From: JAVZLQ01 sp049972525
Lineage (GTDB): Archaea > Thermoproteota > Bathyarchaeia > Bathyarchaeales > Bathycorpusculaceae
DNA: 54,974 nucleotides
Reading direction: 5' to 3'
Assembly: GCA_049972525.1 (NCBI GenBank)
Contig: JBMFKI010000009.1
Coordinates: forward strand, 1 to 54,974
Part shown: piece after piece, positions 1 through 8,954 of the stretch
How positions within the stretch are numbered: the stretch's first letter is position 1
Layout: every line of letters begins with the position of its first letter
Position numbers and translations under genes: made by a program
Notes under the pieces: generated by a model
Told to the model about the DNA's origin: nothing
Database searches by the model: none
The model's input: only the letters and a program-made list of their open reading frames with translations

Positions 1-102
1 TGCGTATGTTACGACTATTGCGGCTACTGCTATTACGATTAGTAGGAGTGTAGCGAGTATTGGCGATATTGCTTTTTTAGATTCTGAGGGTTTTTTAGCC
101 AT
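1..102 (-). CDS. type IV pilin / archaellin-like precursor (partial)
   Basis: Only the first 34 codons lie in the window; the gene runs off the left edge. It opens with a short basic leader (K3, K4, K9, K10), then the archaeal class III signal motif A-I-S-P-I-L and an unbroken hydrophobic helix. This is the layout cut by prepilin peptidase (PibD/FlaK type), which leaves the hydrophobic helix to pack in the filament core. A ribosome site AGGTGA lies about 7 bases before the ATG. It is divergent from two more pilin-like genes, so it probably belongs to the same pilus locus. Whether it is the major subunit or a minor one cannot be judged from the N terminus. Confidence 0.75.
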   Translation of the reverse strand, partial: MAKKPSESKKAISPILATLLLIVIAVAAIVVTYA

Positions 103-140
103 TTAATCTTCACCTTGTTGCTTACGAAATCTGGAGATTT

Positions 141-150
141 CTTATTTAAC
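141..150 (-). promoter_or_regulatory. candidate TATA box for the leftward pilin gene
   Basis: Minus-strand gttaaataag lies about 40 bases before the pilin ATG at 102. A start site some 25 bases downstream would leave a short leader containing the AGGTGA ribosome site. Called by position and base content only. Confidence 0.35.
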
Positions 151-223
151 TTGTATGAACCCGAAATCTAAATTCGAAATAACTATGGATGAAACGTAAC
201 TCTCTGATGGTTGTCATGCGTTT

Positions 224-238
224 GGAAAATTATAAATA
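224..238 (+). promoter_or_regulatory. BRE/TATA promoter for the rightward pilin pair
   Basis: ggaaaat followed by tataaat matches an archaeal BRE plus TATA arrangement. A start near 257 would give a leader of about 45 bases carrying the ribosome site ggggag before the ATG at 303. It stands back to back with the leftward pilin promoter. Confidence 0.5.
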
Positions 239-302
239 GTGATTAGTAAGACTTAATAATAACTATTTCATCTAATATTTCACGGAAGCCGGGGAGTTTT
301 AA

Positions 303-797
303 ATGTACATGCGACAAACTCGCGCGCGCAAATTTAGGTATAAGCGAGCAATCAGCCCAGTTATATCCACAGTCATTCTCACAGGGGTTGTTATTGCTAT
401 GAGTTTTGTTGTTCTTTCTTGGGCGCAGTATAGATCTTCTGCCTATCAAAGCGAGTATGGTGAAGCAGTTGACGGTGATATTGCAAAGTTAAAGGAGCGA
501 CTAGCTTATGAATTCATTTTTTATAACAGTACCGGAAAGGCATTGTCAGTTTACATAATGAATTCGGGAGCAATTAACGTGGCGATACAGACGGTTTATG
601 TTAGTAATGCAACATGGCTTGTTGTTTTCCAGAATGTTAATTTAAAATTTCTAAACGGGACTTCCACGCAAGTTCTTAACAGTGGAGACGAGGGCCTTTT
701 TGTCTTATCTTTAAACGGGCTTGTTCCTGGTAAAACCTATTCTGTGCGAATTATAAGCGGGAGGGGATCTAGCTTCGATGGTTCATTTGTTGCTTAA
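303..797 (+). CDS. type IV pilin-like protein
   Basis: 164 residues. A basic leader (R and K rich, residues 1-15) is followed by A-I-S-P-V-I-S-T-V and a hydrophobic helix to about residue 42, the class III signal and assembly helix of archaeal pilins and archaellin-like proteins. The rest is a Ser/Asn/Val-rich beta domain with Asn-X-Ser/Thr sites, as expected of an exported, possibly glycosylated subunit. The start has a ribosome site ggggag about 5 bases upstream; a second ATG two codons later (309) is also possible. It overlaps the next gene by 20 bases, so the two products are probably made in step and may work as a pair. Surface location is inferred. Confidence 0.72.
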   Translation: MYMRQTRARKFRYKRAISPVISTVILTGVVIAMSFVVLSWAQYRSSAYQSEYGEAVDGDIAKLKERLAYEFIFYNSTGKALSVYIMNSGAINVAIQTVYVSNATWLVVFQNVNLKFLNGTSTQVLNSGDEGLFVLSLNGLVPGKTYSVRIISGRGSSFDGSFVA

Positions 798-1800
798 GAA
801 AGGTTGTCTTCGGTTTAAGGTTTGTTCTAAAGGATTTTCAACGGTTATCGGGACAACATTCATGGTTCTCATAATGTTGTTGCTATCAACAAGTGTCTTT
901 TTATGGTCACTTTCCAAAAACACCGAGTATAACCAAGCTGTAAAGGATAAGAACCAGTTAGAAGTTGACCGTCTAAACGAGAAAGTAACAGCTTCAAATG
1001 TTAATTACACAATTTCAAATAATTTGGTTTCTGTCAGTGTTGAATTAAAAAATAATGGACCACTACTGGTTCAGATTGCAACATTATGGGTCTATGATGC
1101 GACAGTCAAAAGCTACGGCTTCAATAATACTCTAAATATTACATTGAAACCCGGAGATGACATATTCTTAAGCGGAAACAGCGCCATAAAAGTCAAAGTT
1201 AATAACGCAAACGCGGCTGACATGTTCGATGCATGGTTTATCACGGGAAGGGGAAATGTTGTACCCATTGAAAACAAGAGGTTAATAGTAGCCCAGGTAA
1301 GTGCTGGAATTGGTGCGATAGCAATGGACTTTGCCACCTTCAAATATTACAACGTTACTAAAGTGGGCGGTACATATGTTTTAAACAACTATCCATATGG
1401 AGCAAGCGGATATTACATCATACAAAATAGTGTCGGAATAGCATTTTCTGTGACTTTAACCAATTTTGATCTCTTAGGAAGAAATATTACGCTTTCATCG
1501 CATTCAGTCTTTTGGACGCTTTTCCCAGTTTCACCTCAGCAGCCTCGTGGATCGGCATGGTATATTATTAACGTTTATGCCAACGGAACTATCAGCAACA
1601 CATTCACTTCGGTGATTTTACCCTACGGTATACCGACATCAGTGTACTTCGCGTCAGCTCAAGATTTAAGTGGGAATAGCTTTGTACCGTGTTTATCAAG
1701 CTATACTGGTACAGCACCTGTTAATCTTGCATTAATTGGACAGATCGGTGATTCCCCCTACGGGCAGAACATTCCATTTGCTTCGGTTTACATTAGCTAA
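778..1800 (+). CDS. pilin-like surface protein, long C-terminal domain
   Basis: 340 residues. A Lys-rich leader to about residue 19 is followed by G-F-S-T-V-I-G-T-T and a hydrophobic helix to about residue 44. Then comes a segment resembling that of the upstream pilin (Tyr-Asn-Gln-Ala-Val here, Tyr-Gln-Ser-Glu-Tyr there) and a long beta-rich, Asn/Ser/Thr-rich domain. It is twice the usual pilin length and may be a tip or minor subunit. The start at 778 is inside the upstream gene, with an almost perfect Shine-Dalgarno (GGAGGGGATC, 760-769) 8 bases before it, so coupled translation is likely. Function beyond pilin-like is not known. Confidence 0.68.
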   Translation: MVHLLLKKGCLRFKVCSKGFSTVIGTTFMVLIMLLLSTSVFLWSLSKNTEYNQAVKDKNQLEVDRLNEKVTASNVNYTISNNLVSVSVELKNNGPLLVQIATLWVYDATVKSYGFNNTLNITLKPGDDIFLSGNSAIKVKVNNANAADMFDAWFITGRGNVVPIENKRLIVAQVSAGIGAIAMDFATFKYYNVTKVGGTYVLNNYPYGASGYYIIQNSVGIAFSVTLTNFDLLGRNITLSSHSVFWTLFPVSPQQPRGSAWYIINVYANGTISNTFTSVILPYGIPTSVYFASAQDLSGNSFVPCLSSYTGTAPVNLALIGQIGDSPYGQNIPFASVYIS

Positions 1801-1940
1801 TGCGATTCCTTTGCACTTCTAACAAAACGCTATCTCTACAGCAACGAGCATTGCAACATATAGTTGCAGATAATAACATGAGCAAGTGTTAGGTTAAAGG
1901 GCGATACTTGTTTTTCCTTTGATGTAGATACAACTTTAAC

Positions 1941-1950
1941 GTGTATAAAT
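1941..1950 (+). promoter_or_regulatory. TATA box for a candidate small RNA
   Basis: gtgtataaat lies about 26 bases before the first paired base of the inverted-repeat structure at 1972. That is the usual archaeal TATA-to-start distance. No coding sequence follows. Confidence 0.4.
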
Positions 1951-1971
1951 GAGCCTTAGTTGTTATGCACA

Positions 1972-2051
1972 CTGCAGGTGCCTTCATGAATTTCTAGAGA
2001 ATCTACAATGTTCCAAAGAGTATATCCATCATGTGAAGAAAAAACCTGCAG
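1972..2051 (+). ncRNA. candidate structured RNA, about 80 nt
   Basis: The ends are a perfect 8-bp inverted repeat, CTGCAGGT (1972-1979) with ACCTGCAG (2044-2051). The stem continues inward with CTTC/GAAG (1982-1985, 2035-2038) and ATGA/TCAT (1986-1989, 2029-2032), capped by about 39 loose bases. A TATA box sits where it would place the transcript start at the first paired base. It lies in a 385-base gap between the pilin pair and the secretion genes. I do not recognise a known RNA family, and C/D or H/ACA boxes are not evident. An alternative is a bidirectional terminator or a DNA-binding palindrome. Confidence 0.4.
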
Positions 2052-2075
2052 AACCTATCTTAAAATAGGGAAATA

Positions 2076-2116
2076 ACAGGCAGGTCGCCAACTTAAAGTG
2101 GCAAAATTCTGTCTGT
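2076..2116. other. second hairpin in the pilus gap
   Basis: ACAGGCAG pairs with CTGTCTGT (one G-U), enclosing GCCA/TGGC. It lies downstream of the candidate RNA and before the convergent secretion gene end at 2186, so it could act as a terminator for either side or be a second domain of the RNA. The rest of 1801-2185 shows no open frame of note. Confidence 0.3.
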
Positions 2117-2185
2117 CAATTATAACTAAATAGTGATGTGTTTCTTTGAATTATGTATGCTCTTTTTAAGCGATTTCCTCTCTCG

Positions 2186-3883
2186 TTAAAACTTTATGAA
2201 TGTTGGTAATAGTTTTGCTACTGTTATGGCTAGCAGTACGAGTATTGCTGCATGCTTGAAGCCTGCTGCGATGGATTCTTCGCTAATTTTGCCACCTACA
2301 ATACCAATTAAATAACTGTGGAAGATGCATGCAGTTGTAAACATCATTACCAACGGGGTTAAGTCCTTCTTCTGGGCGGTTCCAGCCACACCAAGAGTGC
2401 TAGATGTGAAACCTATCATCATTGTTGTTGTTGCCACAAGGAGTATAGCAGCGAAATAGGGCATTAGTATGTATGGGCGGACAGCCATCTTCTTTTCTTT
2501 TTCAACCTCCTGCGTTAAATTGTTGAACCTTGCCAGCGATTCAATCATTGCGATGGTTCCGCCGCCAACATCTATTGTTTCAACAAGCAGGAACATGACA
2601 ATTTGCGCCATCCAACTTCGCATTCGCTTTACAAAATCCATTATAACTTTTCTTATCGGGACCCCCCACGAGATTTCAGAGCTTATTTTTCGTAGTTCCT
2701 TGCTGAATTCGCCATAATCACGGTTAGCGAGGCTTTCAATGCATTTTTCTGGGGATAAGCCTGTCTTTCTGACTTCTGTTAAATCTCTAAGGAAGCTGTT
2801 GATTCCTCGTTCGATGCTTGCCTTCTTTTTTGAAATTCTGCTGTCAACAACTGCGGCTGGCGCTGTAGCGACGAATAGGGATATGGCGATGGCAAAGGGC
2901 AAGTCTATAATTGTTTGAAGTGTGCTAAAGAAGGGCAATTCTATAAGACCCATAAAGTTTGTTAATAGAAGAAATAGTATTATGGCTATGATGCTGCAAG
3001 CTCCGAAAACCTTGTAGGGGCGCATTTCAGCTATGGGCGTTTTTGGCTGCATGCTATGCGCTAGGTAGATAAAGACAAATGAAAGTAAGGGTGTAAACAA
3101 GTAAGTGTAAAGGATCATTCCCGAGTCCATTGATAGGCCAGTGCTATAGATGGAGTCTACACTAAAAAGTATGTAGAAGCAGAGTGACATAAGAACCATT
3201 ACTATTATGAATGTTTCCAGAAGCATTCCAAGCCTTTCAGCAGCAGCCTTAACGCGCATAGCTCGTGTCCTGAAAATGTCTTCAGCTTTCCTTTCCAAGA
3301 AGTGTTCAATATCCCCGCCTATGATAACAGTGGAAGCGTATCCGGAAAGGAAGTCCCTGAAAATGTCAAGTGGATTCTTCTTAGCCGCGCTTTCTATGGC
3401 TGTCAACGGGTCTATTCCAAAAATCTCCACATCCTTTACTATCTCCTTCGCTTCGCTTCTCATGGCAGGCATAAGCTCAACTTCAGCTAACCGTTTAAAA
3501 CTCGCATATGGAGCTATACCTCCAGAAGCCATAACGCTGATGTACGCGGCTGCGAAAGGCATTTCTCTTTCAAGCTGTGTTGCTCTATCTCCTGCTTTCG
3601 AGATTGGTATTAAAAGAAACCCTATCATCACGTATAATGGCATTGGAATTAGAAAAATCACAGGCAAGAAGCCGTAAAAGTACAGTACTATGAAAGACAC
3701 CATTGACACTGGAATCGTTAAGACTGCTATGAAAAACATCATTGAAACGTATGTTTCCGGGTAAATCTTAATTCTAGCCCTTTCTAAATAATCCTTAAAT
3801 TCAAAGACGTTTTTCAGAAAGGACGGTGCTATCCTTCCGAATATTCTGAAGGACCACGCCTCAAGCGTTTTTAGGAATTGCAA
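2186..3883 (-). CDS. TadC/FlaJ-type pilus assembly membrane platform
   Basis: 565 residues, a multi-pass membrane protein with two type II secretion F (T2SF) domains, at about 95-225 and 385-520, separated and flanked by hydrophobic segments. This is the inner-membrane platform that works with the secretion ATPase to assemble pilins or archaellins. The length and two-repeat layout match archaeal FlaJ/TadC-like proteins. Its start (3883) lies 23 bases inside the end of the ATPase gene, the usual tight pairing of these two. Because the locus has pilins and not a recognisable archaellum set (no FlaG/F/H seen), pilus assembly is more likely than motility; that is inference. Confidence 0.85.
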   Translation of the reverse strand: MQFLKTLEAWSFRIFGRIAPSFLKNVFEFKDYLERARIKIYPETYVSMMFFIAVLTIPVSMVSFIVLYFYGFLPVIFLIPMPLYVMIGFLLIPISKAGDRATQLEREMPFAAAYISVMASGGIAPYASFKRLAEVELMPAMRSEAKEIVKDVEIFGIDPLTAIESAAKKNPLDIFRDFLSGYASTVIIGGDIEHFLERKAEDIFRTRAMRVKAAAERLGMLLETFIIVMVLMSLCFYILFSVDSIYSTGLSMDSGMILYTYLFTPLLSFVFIYLAHSMQPKTPIAEMRPYKVFGACSIIAIILFLLLTNFMGLIELPFFSTLQTIIDLPFAIAISLFVATAPAAVVDSRISKKKASIERGINSFLRDLTEVRKTGLSPEKCIESLANRDYGEFSKELRKISSEISWGVPIRKVIMDFVKRMRSWMAQIVMFLLVETIDVGGGTIAMIESLARFNNLTQEVEKEKKMAVRPYILMPYFAAILLVATTTMMIGFTSSTLGVAGTAQKKDLTPLVMMFTTACIFHSYLIGIVGGKISEESIAAGFKHAAILVLLAITVAKLLPTFIKF

Positions 3884-5489
3884 TTGCCGTCACCTCTTCT
3901 CCAGCGGAAACCGTTTCGTAAAACTGCTTTGGCCTTGAGTAATATTCTGCAATGATTGCGGCAACATCCTTGTAGCTTCTTATGCTGCGTTCTCTCATCC
4001 AGTGTAACACGTTTTTGCGTCTTTCTATTTCCTCAAGTATCTCCTTTTTTGTTAAGCCCGTTCGCTCAGAGATCGCCGACAACATCAAGCTTTTGTCAAG
4101 GGCTGGTAAGTGGCTATCTTTCACTGGATGCCATTTGAAAACACATTTGTAATCATCGTAGTCCGCAATTTCGTTAACGTTCATTACGCGCCTGTAAGCT
4201 TTTTTTTCTCCGCCTTTGATCAAGTGGACACGCTGAATGGATAGCACTATGTTCATCAGTGGTATGTAAGCTGGCGAAATATCCATAGGCTTCTGCGTTA
4301 AACGCTTTATTGCCGAGTCAAGGTTTTCAGCGTGCATTGTACACATACCACCGTGTCCGGTGGCTAACGCCTGGAAAAGCACATAGGCCTCTTGTCCTCT
4401 GACCTCTCCAACGATAAGTATGTCTGGTCTATGTCTCATCGAAGTTTTAACAAGATCAAAGAGTGTTACTTCACCAACTGAGCTTCCGCCTAAACCATAA
4501 CTTTGTCTCGCAATAAGCGAAACCCAGTTTTCGTGGGGCAAGTTAAGCTCTGCAGTTTCCTCTATTGTTATTATTTTGCTTCCAGGCTTGATAAGGCATG
4601 CCAAAGCATTTAGGGCTGTTGTTTTTCCAGCAGCTGTTCCACCCAAAACCATTATTGAGGATCTGTGTTCAAGGCAAAGCCAGAAGTAGGCAGCCATTTC
4701 CTCGGAAAATGTGCCGAGATTTATCAAGTCAATTATCGAGTAGGGGTCTTCTCTGAACTTTCTGATTGTGAATGCAGTTCCGAACGGTGTGACTTCACGG
4801 CGATAACATACTGCAAGTCTGTGTTTGCCCGGTAGTGAAGCATCCACCACCGGGAAGGCTGAGCTTACATGTTTTCCAGCCATATGAACAAGTTTAACAA
4901 CCATGTTATCTAGTTCTTCGTCACTTTCAAACTCAACATTTGTTTCGACACTCTCATAATTTCTATGCCAAACATAGACTGGCTTTTTTACACCATCGCA
5001 TGAAATGTCTTCAATATTCGGGTCTCGCATAAACGGATCTATTCTTCCAAAACCCACAAGATCTCTTTCAGCGTGATAGAGAATTTTGTACCATGAAACA
5101 TCTGGAAGCCAGCCTAGGCTTATGCGGTACTTATCAACTATTTTTTTTGCTTCTTCTGCGAAGAATTTTCTAGGGTCAGCGATTTCCTCTTTTGGAGATT
5201 CTATTTCTGCTAGGAGAATTTCTAGTATGCGTGTGTAGACGCTTCTTTCCACTGAGTCAAGCTGTAGTTCGTCTAGAATGTATTTGTATTCTCCAGTTTT
5301 TGGGTTCTGCACTATTGCAGCGTGGGCGAACGGTTCGTAAAGCGGGTATTTTTCAACTACTTTGAACCCGCGTGGTACAGGCCTTTGTGGGGGCGGCGGT
5401 AAGAATACTTGTTTGCGTTTTTTGAGGGCGAATCTTATCCTTACTCTTTTCAGTTTGGTCAACGTGTCTTTGAGTTGCAGTTTGGTCAT
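3861..5489 (-). CDS. type II/IV secretion system ATPase (TadA/FlaI type)
   Basis: 542 residues. The C-terminal ATPase core has Walker A G-G-T-A-A-G-K-T-T near residue 283, an Asp box with I-T-I-E-E, the motif R-H-R-P-D-I-L-I-V-G-E-V-R-G-Q-E (Walker B region), and the His box A-T-G-H-G-G. This is the hexameric ATPase that powers pilus or archaellum assembly from the cytoplasmic side. The N-terminal third is a docking domain with a Pro-rich stretch near residue 33. The ATG has GGAGAA about 6 bases upstream. The gene leads a two-gene operon with the platform protein, and a TATA-like aatatttaat lies about 45 bases before it. Confidence 0.92.
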   Translation of the reverse strand: MTKLQLKDTLTKLKRVRIRFALKKRKQVFLPPPPQRPVPRGFKVVEKYPLYEPFAHAAIVQNPKTGEYKYILDELQLDSVERSVYTRILEILLAEIESPKEEIADPRKFFAEEAKKIVDKYRISLGWLPDVSWYKILYHAERDLVGFGRIDPFMRDPNIEDISCDGVKKPVYVWHRNYESVETNVEFESDEELDNMVVKLVHMAGKHVSSAFPVVDASLPGKHRLAVCYRREVTPFGTAFTIRKFREDPYSIIDLINLGTFSEEMAAYFWLCLEHRSSIMVLGGTAAGKTTALNALACLIKPGSKIITIEETAELNLPHENWVSLIARQSYGLGGSSVGEVTLFDLVKTSMRHRPDILIVGEVRGQEAYVLFQALATGHGGMCTMHAENLDSAIKRLTQKPMDISPAYIPLMNIVLSIQRVHLIKGGEKKAYRRVMNVNEIADYDDYKCVFKWHPVKDSHLPALDKSLMLSAISERTGLTKKEILEEIERRKNVLHWMRERSIRSYKDVAAIIAEYYSRPKQFYETVSAGEEVTAIAIPKNA

Positions 5490-5558
5490 CGAGTTTTCTC
5501 CTAATCATTTATTGATATAGTATATGCTTATTAAATATTACGTCTTGCTAAACATTAC

Positions 5559-8030
5559 TCACTCTTCCTCAACCGACACCTCAATAACCTTCAACTTAAT
5601 CAAAACCACAATGAGAACCACTATTACCACTGGAATAATTATTAGGAGCGAAGTTGTCAAAGGCAATCCCTCAGCCTTAGGCGGAACAACCAGAATCGAT
5701 ATTTGCTTTGTTGTGCTCACATAACCATCTTTGGTTACATGGGCAACTATGTTTACCGGTAGTTCATTTGTCGTTTTAGGAGCATTAAATGTAAATGTGC
5801 AACTTCCATTTAAATCAGTTGTACTTTTAGTTAATGTAAAGCTACCAAAGTCTGCTTCCATCCTGACGGCTGCCCCCTCAACAGGGGATGAATCCTCATT
5901 ACAACTTACAACTACAGTGATGGTCGCACTTTTTCCAGACTCAACTGTTGGTGCCATAGTTTCTATGTTGAACGTGCAAGGACTCACAGCTATGACAATT
6001 TGGCATCGTCCATCATTGTATCCGGCTTTAGTAGCGTTTGCCGTTATTGTAACGTTCACCTGTTCATTAACCATTGGTGCTGTAAAGTTCAGCATGAATT
6101 CTCCGTTGCTGTCTGTAATCCCAGAAGTAGCTGAAAGAGTTCCATTCGACGCCTCTATTGTAACGTTTGCCCCTTCAACAGGACTCATGTCATATTCCAT
6201 CACGTGCACAGTCAAATTCAATAGCGCTTCGGAGAATGTCTGCGTAGCTTCTGCGGTAATTTGGACGGCAAGAGTTCCCGGTTTTGTTATCCCAGTTGCT
6301 TGCAAAACTTCCAAATACGCATAATCTGAACCATCCGCGTATTCAACTCCATTTTTGGAAGCTGTAGCCACAATTCTAACGTAGTCTTTTTCCGCATCGC
6401 CTATAAACGGAGCATTAAACGTTGTTTTGAAATAGCCAGTTTCATCTGTTCGTCCAATGGATGCATTAAATTCTCCTCCAACCAAAGCGAACAGCGTCAC
6501 TGTTACGTCTGTAACCGGATTTGTTCCGTCTGTCACGTAAACTGTTACGTTAACTCTTCCCTTCTCGACAGTACTTGAACTGCTCAGTTTAAGGTTAACA
6601 TTCAATGGCTGAAGTGCATCCTTAACATAAATTATCGTGGTTGCAGGTGAGCTTACTGCGCCATCATCATCCATGGCAAGTAAACTAACCGCATAGTTGG
6701 CTGGATACGAGTATTTATGGGTAAAAACGGATAGTGTTGTCCAGCTGCTGTTGCTTCCATCTCCAAAATCAACGTAGTATTGGTAAACATATCCATCATT
6801 GTCACTTGAGTTGGTGGCGAAGAACATTATGTCGTCATCTGGTCTAACCCAAACTTTATCCACTAATAGTTTTGCCGTAGGCGGCGTGTTTACACAACTT
6901 ATAGACTTTGTCAAGTATGGGATGAAATCAAGATTTACCCCGTCACCGCCAACTTTGTCGCCTTTTCCGCCAGGGTTCAGCGACTCATGGTTTGGCCCAG
7001 TTAAGTCTCCCCAGTAGTTGTGCTCCGCGTTAACGGTAGCTGAAGGTTCAACATTCATTCCGAAATCATTGCCATATATGTCATTATACTCTGCCGTGTG
7101 GGTTCCATTAGTGTAAAAAATGCCTATCTCGTTGTAAGTGATGGAGTTATTGGTTAAGTAAGTGCTTGTTGGAGTTGAAATGTAAAATCCCACACCATTT
7201 GAGGAAACAGTGTTATTGACAATCCTTATGTTAGTGTGATTGCCTGCCTCAAATTGTACTCCATTTTGAGTGTTTGCTGAAATAATGTTTCCGGTTATAT
7301 TTACGTTTGAAACGTTTTTCCCTGTTAGGAGAATTCCGCTTCCGCTTCCAATAACCGTTGTGTTCTCGATTTTGACTTGGCAGTTTCCAGTTATGGATAC
7401 GCCATTTTCACCATTGTTGGAAATGTGACTATTCTGAATGTTAACAGTACTATCAGTTATGTTTATCCCATTTTTAACGCAAGAGCTAACGGTTAAATTT
7501 TGGGTGTTTAATACACCATTTGTCACAGCAATTCCGTTTTCCGAGAAAAGCACCGAGGAATCCTGCATGTTCACGCAGCCATTTGCTATCATTATTCCAT
7601 CTTTGCTATACGAAATTAGACAATTTGTCAGCACAGACATTTCAGTACCGTTAAAAATTATTGAACCCCAATCTCCCGCATTTTTCTGCTCTTTATTTGA
7701 AGTAAAAATTATAGGCCTTTCATACGTGCCCACAGCGCTTAACTTTCCAGAAACCACTAGCGAGAAGTTCCCTCCGAATCTAACCTCAACACCAGGCTCA
7801 ATCGTCAATGTGGCACCAGGATAAACAGTAACATTTTTAACGATAACAATCGGACTATCAATAAGAGTCCAAAGAGTATCCTGCATGATAGGACCTTCCA
7901 CATAGACACCGTCAGCTTTACAAGGTGAAACTGTAAAACTAACGCTTAAAGCGCCAAAAATTACCGTTAGCAAAATGACTAAACTCCTAACATTAATTTT
8001 CATGTTTACCCAACCGTTCGCTTGATTCAC
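5559..8030 (-). CDS. secreted beta-helix / PKD / Ig-like surface protein with C-terminal anchor
   Basis: 823 residues. A signal peptide (hydrophobic run after K-I-N-V-R-S-L) is followed by a right-handed beta-helix of about 20-residue Asn/Gly/Val-rich turns (about 60-360), a PKD domain (about 375-460, with the V-D-F-G-D-G-S core), three or four Ig-like carboxypeptidase-regulatory repeats (about 475-780), a C-terminal membrane helix and an acidic tail. This is a long stalk anchored in the membrane and exposed outside. Beta-helices of this NosD/CASH type often bind or cut polysaccharide, but no catalytic residues could be assigned. The GTG at 8030 has GAGG 6 bases upstream; the ATG at 8003 is the alternative and gives a cleaner signal peptide. 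Confidence 0.82.
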   Translation of the reverse strand: MNQANGWVNMKINVRSLVILLTVIFGALSVSFTVSPCKADGVYVEGPIMQDTLWTLIDSPIVIVKNVTVYPGATLTIEPGVEVRFGGNFSLVVSGKLSAVGTYERPIIFTSNKEQKNAGDWGSIIFNGTEMSVLTNCLISYSKDGIMIANGCVNMQDSSVLFSENGIAVTNGVLNTQNLTVSSCVKNGINITDSTVNIQNSHISNNGENGVSITGNCQVKIENTTVIGSGSGILLTGKNVSNVNITGNIISANTQNGVQFEAGNHTNIRIVNNTVSSNGVGFYISTPTSTYLTNNSITYNEIGIFYTNGTHTAEYNDIYGNDFGMNVEPSATVNAEHNYWGDLTGPNHESLNPGGKGDKVGGDGVNLDFIPYLTKSISCVNTPPTAKLLVDKVWVRPDDDIMFFATNSSDNDGYVYQYYVDFGDGSNSSWTTLSVFTHKYSYPANYAVSLLAMDDDGAVSSPATTIIYVKDALQPLNVNLKLSSSSTVEKGRVNVTVYVTDGTNPVTDVTVTLFALVGGEFNASIGRTDETGYFKTTFNAPFIGDAEKDYVRIVATASKNGVEYADGSDYAYLEVLQATGITKPGTLAVQITAEATQTFSEALLNLTVHVMEYDMSPVEGANVTIEASNGTLSATSGITDSNGEFMLNFTAPMVNEQVNVTITANATKAGYNDGRCQIVIAVSPCTFNIETMAPTVESGKSATITVVVSCNEDSSPVEGAAVRMEADFGSFTLTKSTTDLNGSCTFTFNAPKTTNELPVNIVAHVTKDGYVSTTKQISILVVPPKAEGLPLTTSLLIIIPVVIVVLIVVLIKLKVIEVSVEEE

Positions 8031-8179
8031 AGGTATCCTCTAGATTATGCCAGTTTAAACGTTATGAATCCGAAATAATGCTTCAAAATCTATTTGACTC
8101 TATGATGAGACGGACAGTAGAAAATGGGCAAGAGATTTAACGATGCATGTAACAACCATAGAAGCGTGGAGGAAATCAT

Positions 8180-8953
8180 TTGAAGCATTTCGCAGTGTTT
8201 GCACTTGAAGGTTTCCCCTTAGTAAGTGAAGGAGACAACATAGCAGAGTTGATCGTGGAAACAGCACAAAAGAATGGTTTAGAAATTGCTGACGGTGACG
8301 TAATAGTTATTGCACAAAAAATTTTTTCGAAGACGGAAAAACGCATTGTAAAGCTTAAAGAAGTTTCCCCGTCAATGAGGGCTGTGAAAATCGCAAAAGT
8401 AACTGGCAAAAGCCCAAGGTTCGTTGAACTTGTTTTAAGAGAAACTGAAAGCATTTTGAAAGCTTCTCGTGAAGCTCTACTTGTAAAAGACAAGCGTGGC
8501 TTAGTGTGTATAAACGCTGGAATAGACAAATCAAACGTTGAGGGGAGAGGCAGATTTGCATTGCTTCCAGAAAACCCTGATTTATCAGCTTCAAAATGCC
8601 GCGTGGAAATTAAAGAGCTAACGGGCAAGAATGTCGCCGTGATAATATGCGACACATACAGTCGTCCATTTAGGCGTGGTCAAGTCAACTTTGCAATAGG
8701 CTTTGCTGGAATAAAACCCTTCAAGGATTATAGGGGAAAGGAAGACCTTTTCGGTCAAATTCTTAAGGTGAAAAACGTTGCAGTTGTGGATGAAATTGCC
8801 GCAGCAGCAGAGCTTCTCATGGGTCAAGCTAAAGAGGCAAGACCCATAGTAATTTTTAAGGGGTTAAAGGATTTTGTCGAATTCTCCGAAAACTGCAGCA
8901 TAAGGGAGCTTCAAATATCTGGCGAAGAAGACCTCTTTAAAGGCACCTTATAA
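8180..8953 (+). CDS. cofE: coenzyme F420-0:L-glutamate ligase
   Basis: 257 residues, close to the normal CofE length. CofE adds glutamate to F420-0 with GTP to make the polyglutamate tail of coenzyme F420. Family marks seen are D-G-D-V-I-V-I-A-Q-K-I near residue 37, the C-I-N-A-G-I-D-K-S-N segment near 112, the nucleotide and metal segment C-D-T-Y-S-R-P-F-R-R-G near 158, and the D-E-I-A-A-A-A-E-L near 212. The start is TTG with a GGAGG ribosome site 7 bases upstream; no better start is nearby. It implies use of F420-dependent redox chemistry. No other F420 gene is in the window. Confidence 0.9.
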   Translation: MKHFAVFALEGFPLVSEGDNIAELIVETAQKNGLEIADGDVIVIAQKIFSKTEKRIVKLKEVSPSMRAVKIAKVTGKSPRFVELVLRETESILKASREALLVKDKRGLVCINAGIDKSNVEGRGRFALLPENPDLSASKCRVEIKELTGKNVAVIICDTYSRPFRRGQVNFAIGFAGIKPFKDYRGKEDLFGQILKVKNVAVVDEIAAAAELLMGQAKEARPIVIFKGLKDFVEFSENCSIRELQISGEEDLFKGTL

Positions 8954-8954
8954 A

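Noticed and set aside
181..240. gatgaa...ctgatgg in the pilin promoter looked like part of a C/D box sRNA
   Set aside because: No D box and no terminal stem follow, and the segment overlaps a good TATA promoter.
5731..6324. A 197-codon frame opposite the beta-helix/PKD gene
   Set aside because: It mirrors the repeat codons of the real gene on the other strand, has no ribosome site, and the minus-strand protein has clear domains.
7070..7800. Repeated short units in the beta-helix gene as possible DNA repeats
   Set aside because: The repetition is at the protein level (beta-helix turns); the DNA units differ too much to be a repeat array.
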